From contig NC_071334.1 of the NCBI RefSeq assembly GCF_027744825.2, forward strand, positions 902,106 through 966,105: a DNA stretch of 64,000 nt. The letters are read 5' to 3'. Of this stretch, positions 12,010 to 22,200 are shown one piece after another (the first letter of the stretch is position 1; the number at the start of each line of letters is the position of its first letter). The notes beneath the pieces are model-generated. The model worked only from the letters and a program-made list of their open reading frames with translations, was not told the origin of the DNA and made no database searches. A program made the position numbers and the translations under genes. The stretch is from Synchiropus splendidus. Taxonomy: Eukaryota > Chordata > Actinopteri > Syngnathiformes > Callionymidae.

Positions 12010-12876
12010 TTAGTCCGTTGCAGCACCAGCAGTATGGAAGTGTTGATCAACATAAATCTCTGCATCGCGAGGCAAGTTGAATACTTTGGTCTCACCGCCG
12101 TGCGTCAAGATGAGGCGAGCAGGGAATAAAGATCCGTTTGGCACAGCAGCCTGGCGCAGCTTCTGCCTCACGTTGTCAAACTCCTTCCGATCCTTCATCA
12201 CATCAGCGGCGAAATCTTCTTCATCTTCTTCCCCTCGTGGTCAAGCGCTCCTCTGGTCCGGACAACCTGGATCATCCTCTCCTTTACTGAGTCGTGGTGG
12301 ATTTTGGCGATCATCATTCGTGGTCTGTTAGACGGCGCTCCAACACGGTGTGCACGGTCCACTTTAATTCCGTCGGGAAAGTGCTCCGCTCCACCGCAGT
12401 AGTTTCGGGAGGAAATCCGCAACAAACGAAGGAGGCGCGCCTTTCTCAATCTTCTCTGGGAGACCAATTATCTTGATGTTTTGCCGCCGTGAACGTCCCT
12501 CCAAGTCACACAGTTTGGCACTTAGAATCCTGTTCTGTTGGGTCAACTGTTCACAGCACTTCTCCAACTCCGTGACGCGCCCGTCATGCTCCTCTCGTGT
12601 CGCTTCCAGGCTTACAATGCGAGACGTGTTCGCTGCTCAGGCAGTTTTCATACCTTCGAGAGAGGCCTCCAGGTCATCGAGCCTTCCGTCCATGGAGTGT
12701 TCCATGCGCTTGATAGGCTCCAGTACGAGCGAAGGAGGGCCTGAAGCCTCAGGTGTTCCCTCGTGACTCCACGAGCTAGGCGAGCTAACGCTAGTTAGCT
12801 CGGTCGGTTGACCCTCGTCTTCGCTTTCAGAGCGAGTTGCTGCAACCTTCTGTGACTTGTTCTTGCTTTTTGTCAT
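12010..12876 (-). pseudogene. L1 ORF1 (RNA-binding protein) of copy A, frameshifted
   Basis: The N-terminus reads MTKSKNKSQKVAATRSESED, with a low-complexity acidic/serine stretch and a coiled-coil start. After about 12637 the frame changes. The next piece holds EQLTQQNRILSAKLCDLEGR followed by SRRQNIKIIGLPE, the coiled-coil-to-RRM transition of L1 ORF1 proteins. The C-terminal domain follows in two more frames (PRMMIAKIHHDSVKERM, then KLRQAAVPNGSLFPARL). At least three frame changes are needed to read it through. The homologous segments at 55530-56396 and 60065-60931 carry the same breaks. Confidence 0.85.
12784..12805. repeat. Short perfect inverted repeat in L1 ORF1
   Basis: CGAGCTAAC and GTTAGCTCG pair as a 9-bp stem around a 4-base loop (approximate coordinates). 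It lies inside the L1 ORF1 region and is present in all three copies of the duplicated block. Confidence 0.5.
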
Positions 12877-13012
12877 ATTGTCAGCCTCTTCAAAGCGTTT
12901 TCTGTCGTCGAGGTGATGATGGAAATAGTTTTCAACAGTTTATATAAGTCAGCGTGGAGGAGCCACAAAAAATACGACCTACTCCATCAGGTGCTCACCA
13001 GCGCCCCCGCCT

Positions 13013-13824
13013 GTTTTTTTTGTATTAAATACAGTTATTAACTGGAATTAACACGTCATTAATATAAGAATAATATGCCTCAATTTATTTTTGCAATGTA
13101 TGTTATAGAACATAGAAGGTCATTAGAAATACGATTACTGACTAAAATGACGGCCAATGTTGCTGTTTCCTGTCAAGTGAGTTGATTTTTCATACCTTTC
13201 AATATAAAGCTGCGAGCAGCAAATCTTGTTTGTCAATCTTTGACCAGCTGGAGTCAAAGACGCCGGTCAAGAGAAACTCCCTGAAAGGCTTGAGGTCCTC
13301 AACATTCTTCATCTTTGGCGGCAGATGTGGAGCACAACCTGCTTCTCTCCATGATTCCATGAAGTCCACGTGGGTGCAGTGACGTAGGCAAGTGATGCTA
13401 ACTCATCAGTTAGCATCACTTCATAAATTATGCGCATGCGGACAGGAAATGACGTCATAAAACGGAGCCCTGGAAGCAAAACGGGATGAAGAAGCAAAGA
13501 GGGCAGTGACAGCAGTGACAGGCAGGGTTGCCAGGTTGGGTGGTCTTCCGCTCAGGCCCGCCTCTGTAGAACACGCACGGCTGGACGCTCTGCGGATTCA
13601 TTACATTTGGGCTGGTTTTCACAACCTCCAGCAGCTGTTTCGTGATTGGTTCATCAGCTGCCAGCCTTCAACGTTATTGGTCAGCGACGGTTTACAGTGA
13701 ACCAATCAGAGCAGCGACTTTAACCATTCTACATGACCGAGGTCAGTTAGCGTGAAAGCTTTTTTTTTTTTTTCCACAAAAATAAAATAAAATGAACATA
13801 AACATAGAAAGCCGTAAATTCATA
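13013..13824. other. Non-coding stretch between the L1 and the pogo-like element
   Basis: No gene is recognised. It contains the perfect hairpin at 13390-13421 and a run of 14 T near 13760 followed by an A-rich stretch. The same sequence is present in copies B and C. Copy C carries an extra eight bases within the sequence matching about 13588. Confidence 0.5.
13390..13421. repeat. Perfect 14-bp-stem hairpin
   Basis: AAGTGATGCTAACT, a CATC loop and AGTTAGCATCACTT form a perfect inverted repeat. It occurs unchanged at 56910-56941 and 61444-61475. No poly-T or gene end is adjacent, so it is not called a terminator. It may be the fused ends of a tiny inverted-repeat element. Confidence 0.8.
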
Positions 13825-13826
13825 TA

Positions 13827-15042
13827 CCGTAATTTCCGGACTATAAGCCGCTACTTTTTTCTCGCGGTCTGAACCCTGCGGCTTATAAAACGATGCGGCT
13901 AATATATTGATTTTTACAGAGATATTCCAATCAATCGGCCACCGATTATGAAAGGCTGAACTGGTTGTGATCTGTGAATGCCCACCACTGCCTGTCATTG
14001 CCGGTCACAAAATCCCGTCACATGTGACAGCAGCCGCTCTGATGAGGCACCGCTGGCGGTTTGTGATGCGTCCGCTCCTCCCTTCCAACTCGCCACTCGC
14101 TTGGCAACGCCGTGTCTAATGCGGAAGCTTTTTTCAGTCTGTCGTGTCAAGTTTGCATCCTGCAGCACATGCACGTTAAAAGGCGTCAACGCCACGAATT
14201 CAATACGATATTTCAAACACCAGCACTTGACGGAGCACAGAGAGTTTTCTGGTGCTCATGAAAGTGAAACTGCAGGAACCAGCGGTCACTCGCGACACTC
14301 GCCGGTCTGAGCGTGACGTTCAGAACGCGAAGCATATTGCCCGAGAAATAATCATTAATTTCACTGCGCCAGATGAGCAGCCTTTCTCAGGTGTCGTTTT
14401 AAGACGGAATCAACCGCGGCCGAATCCGCTGCAGTCTTGTGTGTGTCAGATGCAGCGTTCGCGGTCCAGCACCTGAATCTGAAACTTTTGCCACCGTCCA
14501 GAGTGAGAACTTTCATGAAAGAGGTTGAAGACAGCTGCTTCAGCTGAGTGCTCTTCCTGTCTCTCGGAGCATCCCGAGTGTTTACAGTCTAATGAGCACG
14601 CTCTGTGCTGGCAAAAATATTGAGCTTCGTCACATCAAACCGATGACATTACGGGCGTTTTATTTACCTTTAAAGCGCTCAAATTGCGCTGTTTTCGCCC
14701 GCGTGTCCGCAGCTCTGCTAACAGAGACGATCTACTGGAGGGTGAAAACAGCGCTTTCTGAACACTTTAAATGTAAATAAGATGTGAGGAGTTCATGACT
14801 GGAGTTCAGAACATTGGCAAGATTGTTTCATGAGTCAGTCTCGACACTGGACCCCGTTTTCAAAACTCGTACTAGAGGATCGCTAGAAGTGATCCTCATG
14901 CATTTTCTGTGGCGCAGACAGCGACGGCGCACCCGCGGCTTATAGACTGGTGCAGCTTATGTATGAACAAAATCCATTTTCCTTCTTAGATTTGGTGGGT
15001 GCGGCTAATATTCCGGTGCGCTCTGTAGTCCGGAAAATACGG
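13827..15042. mobile_element. Mariner/pogo-like non-autonomous DNA transposon (copy A)
   Basis: The 1216-bp element begins CCGTAATTTCCGGACTATAA and ends in the matching inverted sequence TAGTCCGGAAAATACGG. TA flanks both ends (13825-13826 and 15043-15044). Copy C of the surrounding block has just one TA at 61886-61887 and no element, which is the precise empty site. A TA target duplication is diagnostic of the Tc1/mariner/pogo group. Inside each end the 'gcggcttata' motif is repeated in opposite orientation, as in fold-back-type MITEs. I recognise no transposase in the interior, so it would depend on a partner element. Confidence 0.85.
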
Positions 15043-15179
15043 TAATATGAAGTATAATACCAGTGAAACGACGGAGACAAAACAAAGCAAAAAATCAAAG
15101 AAAGAGTGTCACAAAACACTGGTGTGTTTTCATGAAAAAATATGGAGGGTTTTCACGGCGCGTCATCAAACCCGGCAGC

Positions 15180-15420
15180 CGCCATGTTGGAGATCCTCAC
15201 TGCTCAGCACAGAGCGGTAGCGAAGGCCATGCTGCAGCGTTTCCTTGTAAAGTGGTGAATTACGCTGGTGTTTTGGATTGTACGAATCGTTCCCATCGTG
15301 AGAAACATTTGGAATTTTATCCACTTCCAAAAGTGATGACAAACCAAGGAGAACAATGCCAGTACTTGTAGGAAGAGAGGAGGAGCTTGTGGTTAGCGAA
15401 GCTGAAGCAGGACCTTGGAG
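15180..15420 (+). pseudogene. Degenerate THAP-type zinc-finger domain
   Basis: The plus strand reads VLDCTNRSHREKHLEFYPLP followed by KVMTNQGEQCQYL, a TAG, and then in frame EERRSLWLAKLKQD. This is the layout of a THAP domain: a C-x-N-R start, F-x-LP in the middle and a W-L-A-K-L helix at the end. The first zinc-ligand cysteine is not visible and a stop codon interrupts the domain. THAP domains occur in host DNA-binding proteins and at the N-terminus of P-element-type transposases. The same relic with the same stop occurs at about 62023-62262 in copy C. It is clearly non-functional. Confidence 0.6.
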
Positions 15421-15699
15421 GCCAAACTGTGGATTAAAAAAGAAAAAGTGCAGCCTAAATGACTGTTCATTTGCATTGTATTGCCGTGGAAGACTTTTAT
15501 CAGAACATGTTTATTGATGCCAACCCACACAGTTTTCAGAACGTTCCCTGAAAAAGCTCTTTCTCTCTCTCTCTCACACACACAGTCATCAAAATGTTTA
15601 AATACGTCACATTCTCATATGAGGTGACTCGGTATAACAGTTCCCTGACTCGTCCGCACACCACGCACGACGAGCCTTTCTGAGGTTTTCCATCTCACT

Positions 15700-16850
15700 C
15701 CAGTCACAGCCTATGGGGGTGTTGACAAAGAGGAGCTCCAACATGGCGGCTCCTGGGCTGGATGACGCGGCCATGACGCGCACTGAAAACCCTCTCTATA
15801 TAGATATAGTGTTGGTACCATGTTTGGTCCACGTGTGACCCCGGGTGTCTCCTGTGTCTATGAGAACGATTGATCTAAAAGGTAAACCTCGACCAGAGTG
15901 GCGTCCTTGCTCCTTCGTCATACATCGTCACACTTCATGGTGGCAGCGGTAAACACCTGAGAGAAGCCAGGACAGAGCCAAAGGACTGTCTGGGGATAAT
16001 GGCTGTGGTCATTCAAGCAAGGTGAATCCGAAGCGGAGGACTTGCCGCACCGTGGCGTCGCATCTCCCGATGATCAACGGGTCCGACCCGGATGGGTGCG
16101 AGGCTGCTTCACTATTGAAACAAAAAAGGTGTCTGTATTTAGAAGAGAAGAAATAACAGACACTGCCAAACAAAGGAGACCCATCTGTCGTGGCATTGGA
16201 CATGAACACTCGACGCAAGTGGCCTCAGTGAACACGATCAAAAATGATCATTTGTGGGAGTATTGTGAAGGTCAGCTAAAGCTGAACGTGAACTTCAGAA
16301 TTCACGGACCACACTTGATGCAATACAGACAGAGGTCGGGTGAGGGCATCCATGACTCTGTGACCAGAGCCAGAAGTCAGGCATCATCACCGCACACCTC
16401 ATGATGCTCTGAGCAATGACTCGTACAGCAAACCCAAAGCTGATGTGCTGGCAGAAGGTGGACATATGAAGCCTTGTCTGCAGGGTATGAGCCACTGCAG
16501 AAGTTGAAGATGCCACACAGTGAGAAAAGACAGGCATTTGAAAGAGGACGCACGTGTGGGAGTCGTGGAACCAAACACAAACCACGTCAATGTCCTGCTG
16601 AGAATGATGAGCGTTCAGCGTGTGGCACTAAAGGTCCTGGGGCAAGGTGCTGCAAGAAGACCAACAGACCAAGACAGCACATGAACATGCAGCAGAACGG
16701 AGGAGTCGCTCAAGACCACCACCTAACAGGCAACACCAAGAAAAACCAAGAAGGGAGTCTCATGCTGATCCCATTGAAGATGAAGATGCTAAAGGAACAC
16801 GCACATTTCCAAAACAAACCACAGCAATAATACATGTCTCTCCTGAGAAA
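15700..16850 (+). mobile_element. LTR-retrotransposon relic: leader plus gag fragments
   Basis: A TATA-like stretch near 15800 and the sequence TGGTGGCAGCGG near 15940 suggest the end of an LTR followed by a primer-binding site; the intact gypsy element uses the same leader sequence at 36189. Plus-strand gag pieces follow in broken frames. One (about 16250-16380) reads QLKLNVNFRIHGPHLMQYRQ. Another (16480-16700) carries a decayed zinc knuckle around GTKHKPRQCP and GARCCKK. LTR borders are not certain and no pol is found. Relics of this kind give no working product. Copy C (from about 62700) carries the same relic minus about 370 bp. Confidence 0.6.
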
Positions 16851-16899
16851 CAGGACGTTCTGCCAAAGACCACGGACTCAGTGCACTGACAGAACTTAT

Positions 16900-17283
16900 A
16901 CACAGAGAGTTTCCACAGAGATAAACTTGCAGTGGAAGCTGGAGTGATGCTCTGCTCGGAGCTTCGATGACTCGATGGTGGTCTGCTGGGCAGGAAGAGA
17001 CTGAAGCAGCTGGTCAGGAGCTCTGTCCTGGGCTGTGCTCTGGACTCTGTGGAGGAGGTGAGTGAGAGGAGCGTGTTGGCCAAGCTCACCTCCATCATGG
17101 ACAACAGCTCTCACCCACTGAATCAGAGCCCAGAGGATCTGAGCAGCTCAACCTCAGTGCAGGAAGGAGCACCACCACAGGTCCTTCATCCCTACTGTGT
17201 AGAGCCGACCGTCGTCATGGATACATCCTTTGCACCAACAACTCAAGAGATGCTGTGACGGTGAATTTCTCCTTTGTGAGATC
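16900..17283 (+). mobile_element. LINE 3' tail (CR1/L2/Rex-like), 5'-truncated
   Basis: The stretch holds the very end of a LINE reverse transcriptase reading frame on the plus strand (LKQLVRSSVLGCALDSVEEV, then LAKLTSIMDN) and ends at the characteristic tail TGAATTTCTCCTTTGTGAGATC, directly followed by the simple repeat TCCCG. LINEs of this group end in a short stem and a simple repeat. The same tail is at 63371-63754. Confidence 0.6.
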
Positions 17284-17284
17284 G

Positions 17285-17319
17285 TCCCGTCCCGTCCCGT
17301 CCCGTCCCGTCCCGTCTTA
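17285..17319. repeat. (TCCCG)7 microsatellite
   Basis: Seven copies of TCCCG follow the LINE tail. The homologous site in copy C (about 63755-63779) has five copies, so the locus varies between duplicates. Confidence 0.9.
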
Positions 17320-18730
17320 CAAGTGAAAGTGCACATGAAGTCTCGTCATAGCAGAAGCTTCAGCAATGATGAGCGTCTTCTTGAAGCGTGTTTGACTGAC
17401 GTGAGATGGTGATAAACCTCTGTCAGTGGAGGACTCTGTGGAGGACCTGGGGCCCCGACTTTGAGGAGCAGATGAACTGTCCCATATTGCAGCGTCTTCA
17501 ACTGGTGTGCTGCGACACACGAGTGAGAGAGGGCGAGGTGAGCCGGGGGAATGATGGCTTCATTCCTCAGCAGCAGGAGCAGTTCCAACAACGTTCATGT
17601 TGCATCACAAATGCACAGCTCCCATGAGCTCGCAGCCTCTGCAGCAGTGGAGGAGACGTCTCATGTCCTCTGAGGACCGACAGCCTTGAGTGAACCGACC
17701 CTCCGTATGGAACATCTGTCTGCATCATGTTGACGCTCCCTGCCCTCTTTGCCTTTCTGTCCCAGTGCTTCCCCTCCATCAGAGCTGCTTCTTCACACCT
17801 TCACGCACCACTCACACCCTTCTACACAACCTTCCCCACTCCAGTCGCATGGTTCTGAGCCTCTGCTGGACCTCCTCTGCAGAGGAGCTTCAAAGCCACG
17901 CCCACCTCCAGTGTCACTGCGCTCAAACTTGGGACTGCACCCATCCCACGCCAGTGTTGAAAGTCAACTGAGCCACAGTAAGTTGAGTCAGCTGAGCTTC
18001 TCTCTGTGCTGTGGGGCGACACTAGTCTTGCTCTGTGTGAAAATGACAGAGTTGATATTTATTGGACCAAAGTGTTTCCCAAATGTCGCCTGCTCTGCTG
18101 CTGCAGCGCTTCGTATCAGCAAGGATTCTGTTTCTAGCAGAGAACGTTGGATGGAGAGGAACTAACAGACCAGTGAGAAGTGACTTGAGCCGCTTTTACT
18201 TTGTCCCTTGATCCCTGTTTTCTTTCCTTCCCTCCTTCCTTCCTGTTGTCATCTTCTCATCACCCGAGTATAAAGCCACCTGGACTCAGCAACGTGAGCC
18301 AGATGGACTCCAATTGTTCGTTCATTGGCTGCGTCCGCTTGCTCTCTCTCCCCGTCCATTGACTGATCTTTGGTTCACCCTTTCTAAACCCTGGTGCTCT
18401 GGCTTCTGTGTTTGGCCTTTCCTTGGTCTCTCTGCTCCCCGCAGCTTCCTGGTTTTCTCCTTGTTATTGCTTCTCCTGACCTGTGAGTTCGTTCTGACCA
18501 CCTTGATAGTTTTTGTGTTTTATTGCTCATTGTGTTTGTCCTCTCTCTTTACAGACTCTGCTCCCATTCGTTTCTCCCAGTTCGGTGACGCTTCTGTTTT
18601 ATTTATTTTGAGGCTTCTTCTCTGACTGCTGTTGAGGAGTCTTCCTCCGTGCTGCTCTCCACTGAGACTCTGCCTCAGATGAGCAGGAAACCCTCCATGA
18701 TGACGGCAGCGGCTGCTGAGACTCGGAGTC
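17320..18730. other. Non-coding, probable repeat debris
   Basis: No gene is recognised. The first 220 bp belong to the duplicated block. At 18190-18630 a T/C-rich stretch with a TATAA-like box (gagtataaagccacc) looks like a solitary LTR of an unidentified retroelement, but I cannot fix its ends. Confidence 0.35.
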
Positions 18731-18734
18731 AGTC

Positions 18735-19140
18735 TTGACCAATACCATATTTATTAATACAGCACTTCAAAAACAACCCAAGAAGTGCTGTGCAACTGTA
18801 AAATCAGGATAGAGCGTGCAGTAAAAGTGCCTTGTAAGAAGTGTTTTAACAGTGGACAGCGATGGTGCCTGTCTCACATGGGGAGGGAGGACATTCCACA
18901 GACTGAGAGAGCCTGGTCTCCTCTCATCTTAGGCTCAGTTTTAGGTACCTCCAGGAGCAGCTGCTCAGCTGACCTCAAGGATCTCAGGGGTTAAAAGCTC
19001 CACTAGGTGCTGAGGGACAAGACCATTTCAAGCTTTTAAAACAAACAGAAGAACTTTCAAATCAATTGTAAAAGTCACAGCAGCCAGTGGAGAGAAGCCA
19101 AAATGGGGGTGAAATGAAAGAGAAGAAGGTCTGCTGCTCT
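18735..19140. repeat. Dispersed repeat fragment 3' of the NLR gene
   Basis: The sequence around GGGAGGGAGGACATTCCACA and the following 'tcaaatcaattgtaaaa' stretch resembles a repeat seen throughout teleost genomes, whose family I cannot name with confidence. It lies just beyond the last coding exon of the NLR gene, where a B30.2 exon would continue, and may mark where that exon was lost. Confidence 0.35.
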
Positions 19141-19201
19141 GCCAGAGACTTGTGAGTCCAGCAGTTCTCAGGGATCAATCACTCACTCACACTTCTTCAG
19201 G

Positions 19202-22200
19202 TCAGATCTTTAACCACCGTGGTCCACAGTGTTCCAGCCTGGAGGAAGAAAGAGAGAGAAGGATGAGAGCAGATCCATGTGACTTCAGATGTTTCAGGAC
19301 TATTATCTCCTGCTGCTCAGTGGACGGCTCTTTCATGACTGTTGATGACAACAAAGATGGATCTCTAAACAGCTGCTCAGTCTCTACTGTCTCCTTGGTG
19401 CTTCCACTGGTGTCCAGCAGGAGAACATGTCATGTGTTTGGATTCATGTGCTCAGTTCAGATGAAGAGTCTGAGCAGCCTCACACACCCACATCCTCTCT
19501 GTCTGCTCCTGGATCACATGTTCAGTCTGAAGCTCTTTGGAGCTCAGTCAGTCAGTTCTGCTGCTCTGTCCATACCTGAGAGTCTCCAGCCTCCAGTCTG
19601 GACTCTCCAGTCCAGCAGACAGCAGCTCCAGTCCTGGTCCTCCTGGATGGTTGTAGCTCAGGTCCAGCTCTCTCAGGTGGGAGGGGTTAGAGGTCAGAGC
19701 TGAGGCCAGAGAAGCACAGCCTCTCTCTGAGATCCTACACTCTGACAGACTGTAATGAAGGAGAAACAGTGTTTTAGAAAACCATGAGAGCAGAAGAACC
19801 GTCCAGTGGTGGAGCAGAACTGAGGAGAGGAGATGATGTGTTCTGACCTGAGAGTCTCCAGGTGACAGTGTGGACTCTTCAGTCCAGCAGACAGCAGCTC
19901 CACTCCTGCATCCTTCAGGTCCATGTTCCAGCTCAGGTGCAGTTGTGTCAGACTAGAGGACGGAGAGCTGAGGACTGAGGACAGAAGGGAACCACTTCTC
20001 CCTGACAGTTCACAGCATCTCAGGCTGTGAAAGAGATGAGTGTCATCAACAAGTGAGACTTTTTCAATCCTCTATTGTGACAATTCTTTTGAAGAATCAG
20101 AAAATGAGAAGAAAAAGAGGAAGTGAATTCCAGAGCCAAAGATGAAGTGAAATGTAGAAATGGAGCTGTAACATCAGAAGAATCACTGACGTGTCTCTGA
20201 ATGTGTTTCCAGATCAATAAATATTGATCAACATGTCTGACCTGAGAGTCTCCAGGTGACAGTGTGGACTCTTCAGTCCAGCAGACAGCAGCTCCACTCC
20301 TGCATCCTTCAGGTCCATGTTCTCACTCAGGTCCAGTTGTGTCAGACTAGAGGACGGAGAGCTGAGGACTGAGGACAGAAGGGAACCACTTCTCTCTGAC
20401 AGTCCACACCTGCTCAGGCTGTGAAAGAGACGACTGTCATCAACAAGTGAGACTTTTTCAATCCTCTATTGTGACAAGACTTGAAAGACTTGATGTGAGG
20501 AGCCACTGAACTCTTTCCATTCAGAAGATCATTGTGGTAGAAATGTTGGAGCTTCTACTGATGAATCTTCCTCTTCTTGATGGTCACACTTGAAACTAAC
20601 TACTAGACAGGTGGGGGGTCAGCAGAGCAACTGTTTCATGAGTGAGTTGCTCTTTGATCAGAGAATCTTCCTCTGGTCCTCTCAACCTCACACCATGTTC
20701 TGTTTGAAGCCAACTCTGCTGACTCAGGACAACACAGCTCACTGGAGTGTTGGAGCAAAGTGGTGAGAAAACTGTGACAGATGATGTGTTCTGACCTGAG
20801 AGTCTCCAGGTGACAGTGTGGACTCTTCAGTCCAGCAGACAGCAGCTCCACTCCTGCATCCTTCAGGTCCCAGTTCCCACTCAGGTCCAGTTGTGTCAGA
20901 CTAGAGGACGGAGAGCTGAGGACTGAGGACAGAAGGGAACCACTTCTCTCTGACAGGTCACACCTGCTCAGGCTGTGAAAGAGACGAGTGTCATCAACAA
21001 GTGAGACTTTTTCAATCCTCTATTGTGACAAGACTTGAAAGACTTGATGTGAGGAGCCACTCAACTCTTTCCATTCAGAAGATCTGTGTTATTTTTGTTG
21101 TTGTTTATGACGTATGGACCATTATATTATGTCCTCTGCAACAGAAGCCTTGGTTATGTATGTTCCATAAGTTTGTTCTAAATGTCTCATGACTAAAATT
21201 AATAAAGATATTTGAATTTAAAAAGACTTGTGGATCACTTCTTTTGAACAGTCAGAAAACTCATTGGTTTGAGAGAAAATGAGAAGAAAAAGAGGAAGTA
21301 AATTCAGAGCCAAAGATGAAGTGAAATCTAGAAATGGAGCTGTAACATCAGAAGAATCACTGACGTGTCTCTGAACGTGTTTCCAGATCAATAAACACTG
21401 ATCAACATGTCTGACCTGAGAGTCTCCAGGTGACAGTGTGGACTCTTCAGTCCAGCAGACAGCAGCTCCACTCCTGCATCCTTCAGGCCCCTGTTGTCAC
21501 TCAGGTCCAGTTGTGTCAGACTAGAGGACGGAGAGCTGAGGACTGAGGACAGAAGGGAACCACTTCTCTCTGACAGTCGACAGCAGCTCAGTCTGAATAA
21601 AATGAAGAAGGAAATCAAACGTTCATGTCCAGTTCACATCAGGGCTGTAACCAGATCAGATTTGTGCTGGAGGATTATCGAGGTCAAAACACGTCACGCT
21701 AACGATATTATCACCACATGGAGCAGACTGTAAAGAACACTTCCTTTCCCTGCTCACACAACTCACTCTCTCTGCTCCAAAATCTCCAGCCTTCTGAATA
21801 GAAAGCTTGGATTCCCCCTCCACCTTTCCAAGCTCCATGAGCTCAGCATTGTTTTGGAGTGGAACAGTGTCTCCTCGTGAGGAGTCTCTTCCCTGCGCCG
21901 CGTGACTCTCTGGGAGCTGCTGCAGGACTCGGAGGCAGCTTTGGAGCCAGACGGAGCCTCTGGGCCTCTCTGTTTCAACTCAACCAACCAACCTGTGGGA
22001 ACCTGGAGCTGCTGCCAAGCTTTGGGGTGAAACGCTCTGGAGTCACAGAGCAGGGCTGCTCTGTGACTCCTGTCCATCAAAGGCTTCCCTGACTGTCTGA
22101 CACGAGTTGTGGGAGGATGAAGAACTGAGGCGCTGGATGGTGTTTGAACATCTGCCTCTCTGTCATTGAAAAGCAGCTTCACTCCCCGCTCTGTGCTGAT

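Larger units (their letters stand above)
7540..13012 (-). mobile_element. L1-type LINE, nearly full length, inactive (copy A)
   Basis: On the minus strand a GC-rich 5' region (about 13012-12880) is followed by ORF1 (12876-12010), ORF2 (11442-7772), an A-rich 3' untranslated region and a terminal run of 14 T on the plus strand (7541-7554), which is the poly(A) tail. This is the complete layout of an L1. Both ORFs are broken by several frameshifts, so it cannot move by itself. Parts of this same broken copy recur in the blocks starting at 53945 and 58565, so those are duplications of this insertion and not new insertions. Confidence 0.9.
10427..17540. repeat. Segmental duplication, copy A
   Basis: This block recurs as 53945-58562 (copy B, matching 10427-15042) and, with deletions, as 58565-64000 (copy C, matching 9833-10752 and 11428-about 17540). 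The offset between A and B is 43520 over most of its length. A and B are nearly identical: I saw only scattered single-base changes outside the last 190 bp of the pogo-like element. Shared frameshifts in the L1 part prove a common duplicated origin. Confidence 0.92.

Noticed and set aside
12010..12331. Plus-strand frames over L1 ORF1 (also in copies B and C)
   Set aside because: Antisense shadows of the L1 ORF1 region.
13390..13421. Rho-independent terminator
   Set aside because: A hairpin is present but there is no U-tract, and the DNA is eukaryotic.
19152..19703. Plus-strand 183-codon open frame
   Set aside because: It overlaps the last LRR exon and introns of the NLR gene in antisense and has no domain.
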